Assembly: GCA_035690065.1 (NCBI GenBank)
Contig: DASSKW010000036.1
Span: forward strand, 1 to 36,573
Source: DASSKW01 sp035690065
Lineage (GTDB): Bacteria; Pseudomonadota; Gammaproteobacteria; Natronospirales; REEB76
Reading direction: 5' to 3'
DNA: 36,573 bases
Positions within the stretch are counted from its first letter, which is position 1; each line of letters opens with the position of its first letter. The position numbers and the translations under genes were made by a program. Below, piece after piece: positions 34,201-36,573 of this stretch. A model generated the notes under the pieces. That model was given only the letters and a program-made list of their open reading frames with translations. It made no database searches and was not told where the DNA came from.

Positions 34201-35995
34201 CGTGCGACAAATATGAACCCGCGCTGCCGCTGCCGAGTTGACCTTTCAATTTGATGTCGCCGACAGCTTCCAGATGCAGTGAACTGCTGCCGGTGTAACC
34301 GATGCGGGCAGCCTTGATCTTGATCGCGCCGTTGACATTCATGCTGCCGATTTCGGCCTTGCCGCCGGCGGTAATGTTCACGTCGTCCGTATAGGCCGAA
34401 CTTGTGGAAGGGCCCGTGCCGATCATCGCGTGCAGGCTCACATTGCTCGCCGCGCTGATGTTGAGTCCCCTGGAACCGCCACTGGTATCAATGTTGTTCG
34501 CATTGATCGTGACGCTGCCGGTCGCGGCGATGCTGCGCTTGATCGTGGTACCTGCACCTGAGGCCCCGTGCAGTGTGACGGTGCCCGAGGCACCCGAACC
34601 CGCCGCATTCAGTGTCACGTCATGGGCCGTGATCTGACCAAACGCCAGGTGCGCGCCTTCGCCGCCCGTGTTCGATGCGGTCAAATTGCCGCCGATGTTG
34701 ATCTTCATGCCGCTCAGCGCAATCGTGCCCGCGTTACCAATAGTGAACGTCAGGTTGCCGGTGCCGGTGGATTTGATCTTGGTCGCGGCGCTCGAGTTGT
34801 TGATCAGGGTGGTGGCCGAAATCGAGACGTTGGCACCCGAGTTCAATTGACCGTCGATGACAGCGGTGCCGATCGAGTCAGTGCCGTTACCACTGCCGCC
34901 GACGATGGTCATCGTCGCCGGATCCAGCAGCAGGTGGCCGCCCTGGCCCAGTTTCATCTGACCGCGTACCGCGATGTCGTGCCCGGACACTTCCAGGGTG
35001 CCGCCACCGGCGAACGCAGTCGTGTCGATGTTCGAGGTGCTGGTGAGCAGGGTCTTTTGATCGCCCTTGAGTACGATGTCGCCGCCCCGATAGCCAAGCT
35101 TGCCTTGTGCGTTCAGCGTGCCACTGTTCACGATGTCGCCGCCGGTCGCAGTGAGCGTGATCTGGCCGCTTTGGTTGCTGATGCGCTGCGCTTCAATCAG
35201 ACCGCTGTTGTTGACCACCGTCGCTTTCAAGGCGTTGGCGACGTCTGCCGTCATGAGCACGCCACCACCATTCGCCAGCAGCTCACCGGTGTTGGTGGCG
35301 CCGGCGTAGTTCGAGAGCGTGGCACTGTTTACTTCGTAACTGAGGTACTGGTTGCCATCGAGCGTGAGGGTGCTGGCGCTGCCCGCAGCCAACACGACAT
35401 GGCCCATGCGCGCGCTGATGATGCCGTCGTTCTCGGCGTAGTCACCCGCCAACACCACATAACCGTGGTTGTGCGCGGTGATCTGACCCTGGTTGACGAC
35501 TCCGGCATCGCTCGCGCCACTGCCTTTGCTGAACACATAGTGCCCAGCCATGAAATCGCTGTCGCTGATGTCGAGCGTGCTCGCGACCAGACTCTGCACA
35601 TCCAGACTCGCACCCTTGCCGAACAACACCCCGTTAGGGTTGACCAGAAACACTTGCCCGTTCGCAGTCAGGCTGCCGAGGATGCTGGTCGGGCTGCTGC
35701 CGATGACCCGGTTCAAGACGACCGAGGAACTGTCCGGCTGGATGAACTGCACATACTGATTGGCGCCGATCGAGAACGATTGCCAGTTGATGATCGCGCT
35801 CGCGCTGCTCTGGTTGATGACGGTGTGATCCGCATCCGGCGCTGTAATGGTCGCCGCACCTGCGGCCACGTTGCCACCGCCCGGATTGGCGACTGCCAAC
35901 ACCGGTAGCGCAAAGGCACCTGCCCCGACCCCGCGCTTCAGCAACTGCTTCAACGTGGCGGAGAGAGAACTCGAATTCAGGCTTTGATACGACAT
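28250..35995 (-). CDS. Giant filamentous haemagglutinin-like (TpsA) surface protein with about 33 repeats
   Basis: 2581 residues. The signal peptide ends near Ala36 (FALPVLAVA). Residues of about 37-290 are the two-partner-secretion domain: INWQSFSIG (69-77), VLNRVIGS, LVNPNGVLFGKGASLDV near 117-133. After a beta-helical stretch, about 33 imperfect repeats of roughly 49 residues follow between residues of about 750 and 2365 (DNA about 28900-33740), with consensus features ADxSVNITAGG, LxIYGG and a Gly/Ala/Ser-rich turn. The final 200 residues are not repetitive and contain Cys2560 and Cys2568, the only cysteines in the protein. It is predicted to be exported by Sec and then threaded through a TpsB barrel, ending as a long surface fibre for adhesion. 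AAGGA (36003-36007) lies before ATG 35995. No tpsB gene is visible here. Confidence 0.9.
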   Translation of the reverse strand: MSYQSLNSSSLSATLKQLLKRGVGAGAFALPVLAVANPGGGNVAAGAATITAPDADHTVINQSSASAIINWQSFSIGANQYVQFIQPDSSSVVLNRVIGSSPTSILGSLTANGQVFLVNPNGVLFGKGASLDVQSLVASTLDISDSDFMAGHYVFSKGSGASDAGVVNQGQITAHNHGYVVLAGDYAENDGIISARMGHVVLAAGSASTLTLDGNQYLSYEVNSATLSNYAGATNTGELLANGGGVLMTADVANALKATVVNNSGLIEAQRISNQSGQITLTATGGDIVNSGTLNAQGKLGYRGGDIVLKGDQKTLLTSTSNIDTTAFAGGGTLEVSGHDIAVRGQMKLGQGGHLLLDPATMTIVGGSGNGTDSIGTAVIDGQLNSGANVSISATTLINNSSAATKIKSTGTGNLTFTIGNAGTIALSGMKINIGGNLTASNTGGEGAHLAFGQITAHDVTLNAAGSGASGTVTLHGASGAGTTIKRSIAATGSVTINANNIDTSGGSRGLNISAASNVSLHAMIGTGPSTSSAYTDDVNITAGGKAEIGSMNVNGAIKIKAARIGYTGSSSLHLEAVGDIKLKGQLGSGSAGSYLSHGLDISAGGTATLDHAVLTEGSAAISINAAALVYNGTGNTFKLSAAEGGGVSLNAAIGSAAAPVNYNVDLGGPSISVASDIYTKGSISIEARNIAIIGGSHAITLSADDGKSSTHSDSLHIAAQHVSIGGMAAVATTESSASVDHSVTLHAGQDVSIAGSTVALNRGIGSSSSRGVAVAVADGSMSKAVANNNLTISAGHNIGINGDQIYVGGGIAHAVVGSSNSAPSAAASANARTVLTAGHDVHLSGNSLEIAGGSAYVSAFDTGSDKKTTVKANTSVTVSAGHDITASGSTVNIHGGDDAGFAMPGSSGSGPMRVVAVGDGAQTKATVHTDVTLSAGDAVFGSASGMTVRGGDNAAGMYSSNAASVVAVGNGAKANAKVTSNVSITAGAGGIQMGARYFDVRGGDSLGVNMRVVEPSGSHDTAVANVQASVALATSGDVALGASHLSIRGGNNVAGLPGSSSPGPSAGVKAFASASGDRISITALAGVSVTAGGNLVISAAHTEIAGGSRAGLGFSGGAGSDAPGGGFTASIDAGVNLSAGNKFKLIAFDSSGTADIHAGASAANGAFVGAGGTSASAIFTDNVGISIVGTNGIKIAVNGTGSGSVPGLNIHGGNSNGQSAHLIASGPNATATMTVAAGVNLNATNGAVTLSNTGGDILLQAGSSNAGSASAQANDSGSANMTVDGSLNITATSVMLSASSDAKVGGGDYNGEDAKAQAQTGGIAALTANAGVSIKTGGDFTAQAGGLSIYGASESNGHSASAAASSSASAKVVADGRVNITAGGDFTASATNGPLEIFGGKKANASHAKVKANFGGSAKLNANASVNIKAGGAVTLATLGTGSNARLSIYGGSSDNGQGAVASASSVGTARLTANTSVNIAAGGAFVATAGGNLYVYGQYVGNGRSGSAHARNRGQASYTADGSVNVTAASIRLNTGTNGDIGISGGYSYNGAYGSASATNQGTALYIADAAANLTATTGDVTLAAGHNLTIDGGHNSDGYSDTLIAKLNGKASLTADASVNIAGDNVSFRAGGSGMTLSVGYNYPGQSLDATASSGGMATQTVRAGINIDARSGFTAAVAGGSNKGKLNLQGAYSAGQSDSLNVHNGGVVNALVDANLNINVSAGNLMLKVGGSHPSGSLNVYGEGSVGANVHLNASNSASATLTALGEINLTASGVVTLKNPNGYMSVAAGDNVGKNADIQAQGLSAKATLAASGAINIKGASVQLSAGTDMSIAGGDKVAAGAHGSASSSGNATLTADGRVNITATGGGVTAVAGGRLNVFGGSNVAGTTGSSSGSGGASVRAQSSGRAIIHGNAGVNITAATTAILSGGSGMSVYGDNENAYGADVIASSDAFAKIKVDASVHITAGGALTLSGGSGGLSIYGGSGNAGSAALRADTSGQAKLVADSGVYLKGSSVALTASDHMEIKGGEDNAYAHPSSSRGFYASSGGLAKLKAKAGVSITATAGAVTATATSGGMSIYASSSNARYLQAKAQDSGAQVLLTADNSVNIAAATNISLKADDSLKIHAGNQLASQETLIANNGGVTTLTAKSNVNLTAGGAFSARAGSDLSIYGGSEAGNNDTVKATGVGATVSLVTEGNVTINAKGNATLKAGGGSSGTLTISGKSDAGYGQSASISAASGGAASETAQARVSINAGGNLTVIARGPGGARISGGPNPGYGDHINGNGGSAKLTADSSVALTANGDIAFRLNGGDLLFRGGGSAGRSATVTANGAGGAANLALNSSVNVLAGGSITLSGVNNLTRSAGSFPGTLPALTSSSGGVATVTANLSVNMSGSAVSLTRSGSNTKFSDSPAVYSSGGLVMYGSVNKVIHAAGTSVNPLSFSSESLSVRSMQSQNSFGATRSLRSLKTVKLQAPAATQSVRGTTSGNTVTVTGSQPAGNLPATSLTHLVTVVSSLPSNHTSTPMHQLDGYPMFTLQATDFTPSASSASSCLTSLISPCAALLVSNQHTVLR

Positions 35996-36002
35996 GGCGG
36001 CA

Positions 36003-36007
36003 TCCTT
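36003..36007 (-). promoter_or_regulatory. Ribosome-binding site of the adhesin gene
   Basis: AAGGA on the minus strand, seven bases before the ATG at 35995. This fixes the adhesin start immediately before the TPS signal peptide. Confidence 0.75.
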
Positions 36008-36087
36008 AGTGTGTCAGCAGCGGGCCACGGGCAGTGGCTGCACGCTGACTGGAGCAAAAGAAAAGTTCAGGAAAGAGACGGCACGAT

Positions 36088-36113
36088 GAAAAATGCGTGG
36101 CGGCAAGCCACGC
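36088..36113 (-). terminator. Intrinsic terminator (possible attenuator) in the adhesin leader
   Basis: On the minus strand a perfect 7-bp stem GCGTGGC / GCCACGC with loop TTGCC is followed by ATTTTTC. It lies about 95 bases upstream of the adhesin ATG, inside the only space for its leader. As no promoter is evident between it and the gene, it may be an attenuator. Confidence 0.7.
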
Positions 36114-36485
36114 GTCTGGAATCCGGAAGATTTGGATCGGCGTAACCGCACACAGCACCGTCACCCGGCCGCTGCCATACGGCATGGCGGCCATCAGGAA
36201 CTGGAAACGACGCTTCGCCTTGAGCATCTGATGCCCTGCTTGGTTCTTGTACGTTTTATGGCTTAAGTAACCCGTCCGGAGCGCTTTCATACTCAGGCGC
36301 GTTCCGTCCGGCCGCTTCATTACATATTATTCGCCGAGTCACTGTACCAACCTTGCACTCGGTCATACAAGCCCTTTCGTTAATAATTTACACCCTGGTC
36401 AATCCCTGACCCTGCTCTCGAAGACAACGCATAAATCGTGCCAACAACTTGTTCGCCGCGTTACCCGCTGAAAATAAAGGCTCCC
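36114..36485. other. Noncoding leader/intergenic stretch upstream of the adhesin gene
   Basis: No convincing gene is seen. An apparent 104-codon minus-strand frame (36006-36320) crosses the terminator at 36088-36113 and shows no recognisable protein features, so I treat it as fortuitous. I looked for a known riboswitch (cyclic-di-GMP, cobalamin, others) and saw no convincing match. A possible minus-strand promoter lies at 36324-36350. AT-rich sequence around 36380-36390 may hold a plus-strand promoter. Confidence 0.5.
36324..36350 (-). promoter_or_regulatory. Candidate promoter for the adhesin leader
   Basis: On the minus strand TTGGTA (36345-36350) is followed after 15 bases by TAATAT (36324-36329). 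Spacing is short and the -10 matches only four positions. It would give a leader of roughly 320 bases containing the terminator at 36088-36113. Confidence 0.3.
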
Positions 36486-36573
36486 ATGGGATTCTTGAGC
36501 AATTTATCAACACTCCGAGCTCTGGCAACCCAACGATGCCTGCTCGAATCAAGTCCAACTAAACTGTCTGCGG
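36486..36573 (+). CDS. Possible 5' end of an unidentified gene running off the window
   Basis: ATG 36486 is preceded at five bases by TAAAGG (36475-36480), and the frame stays open for 29 codons to the window end (begins MGFLSNLSTLRALATQ). It is divergent from the adhesin gene. The piece is too short to name and could be chance. Confidence 0.3.
   Translation, partial: MGFLSNLSTLRALATQRCLLESSPTKLSA

Noticed and set aside
34568..35908. 446-codon open frame on the plus strand opposite the adhesin TPS domain
   Set aside because: It is the antisense shadow of a well-supported coding region in GC-rich DNA; the translation is Arg/Val/Ala/Asp-rich without motifs or membrane segments. The same holds for other plus-strand frames between 28445 and 34637.
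36006..36320. 104-codon minus-strand frame just upstream of the adhesin
   Set aside because: It spans a strong intrinsic terminator in its own direction, has no good ribosome-binding site and shows no family features; more likely an untranslated leader.
36114..36350. Cyclic-di-GMP riboswitch in the adhesin leader
   Set aside because: I compared the leader with the conserved core of the class I element as I remember it and found no convincing match.

Overview
The window looks like chromosomal DNA of a GC-rich gammaproteobacterium. The outer-membrane and periplasmic gene content (TonB receptor with an HmuTUV-type importer, periplasmic S9 and M28 peptidases, a two-partner-secretion adhesin) suggests the broad Xanthomonadales/Nevskiales-like neighbourhood, but the genus cannot be told from the sequence alone. 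I see no rRNA, tRNA, CRISPR array, integrase or insertion sequence, so this is mostly ordinary metabolic and cell-envelope chromosome, with one very large surface-protein gene at the right end.

Layout. At 1-5.1 kb on the plus strand are the 3' end of a PLP-dependent Cys/Met metabolism enzyme, a secreted DPP4-like S9 peptidase, an intrinsic terminator, and a long acetyl-CoA hydrolase/transferase. At 5.1-6.5 kb on the minus strand is a secreted M28 zinc peptidase with a fibronectin-like tail. At 6.5-8.6 kb a good sigma70 promoter leads into two envelope proteins built of short repeats: a DUF4097 protein with nine GSGD motifs and a lipoprotein with eight VNG motifs. At 8.7-10.6 kb is a single 630-residue protein joining phosphoserine phosphatase (SerB-like) to phosphoglycerate dehydrogenase (SerA-like) with an ACT-like end. 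At 10.6-12.5 kb are a conserved unknown, a GNAT acetyltransferase and a methyltransferase. At 12.6-17.9 kb a minus-strand cluster runs ferredoxin-type reductase, glutaryl-CoA dehydrogenase, glutathione transferase, fused 2-oxoacid dehydrogenase E1, and looks like oxidation of amino-acid-derived acyl-CoAs. At 17.9-20.5 kb a Rossmann-fold epimerase-like protein overlaps DUF969 and DUF979, the proposed 5-oxoproline transporter subunits. At 20.5-26.5 kb an iron/heme island with candidate Fur sites encodes a TonB receptor, HmuT, HmuU and HmuV. At 26.6-28.0 kb are an exported methyltransferase-like protein and a LysE-family exporter.

From 28.25 to 36.0 kb on the minus strand lies one 2581-residue filamentous-haemagglutinin-like (TpsA) protein. 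It has a TPS secretion domain, about 33 imperfect repeats of roughly 49 residues, and a C-terminal pair of cysteines that are the only cysteines in the protein. Its leader carries a convincing intrinsic terminator about 95 nt before the start codon, which suggests attenuation. No TpsB transporter gene is present in the window.

The features most worth a second look are the SerB-SerA fusion, the paired GSGD/VNG repeat proteins, the giant adhesin with its leader, and two places where an intrinsic terminator sits directly against the ribosome-binding site of the next gene.
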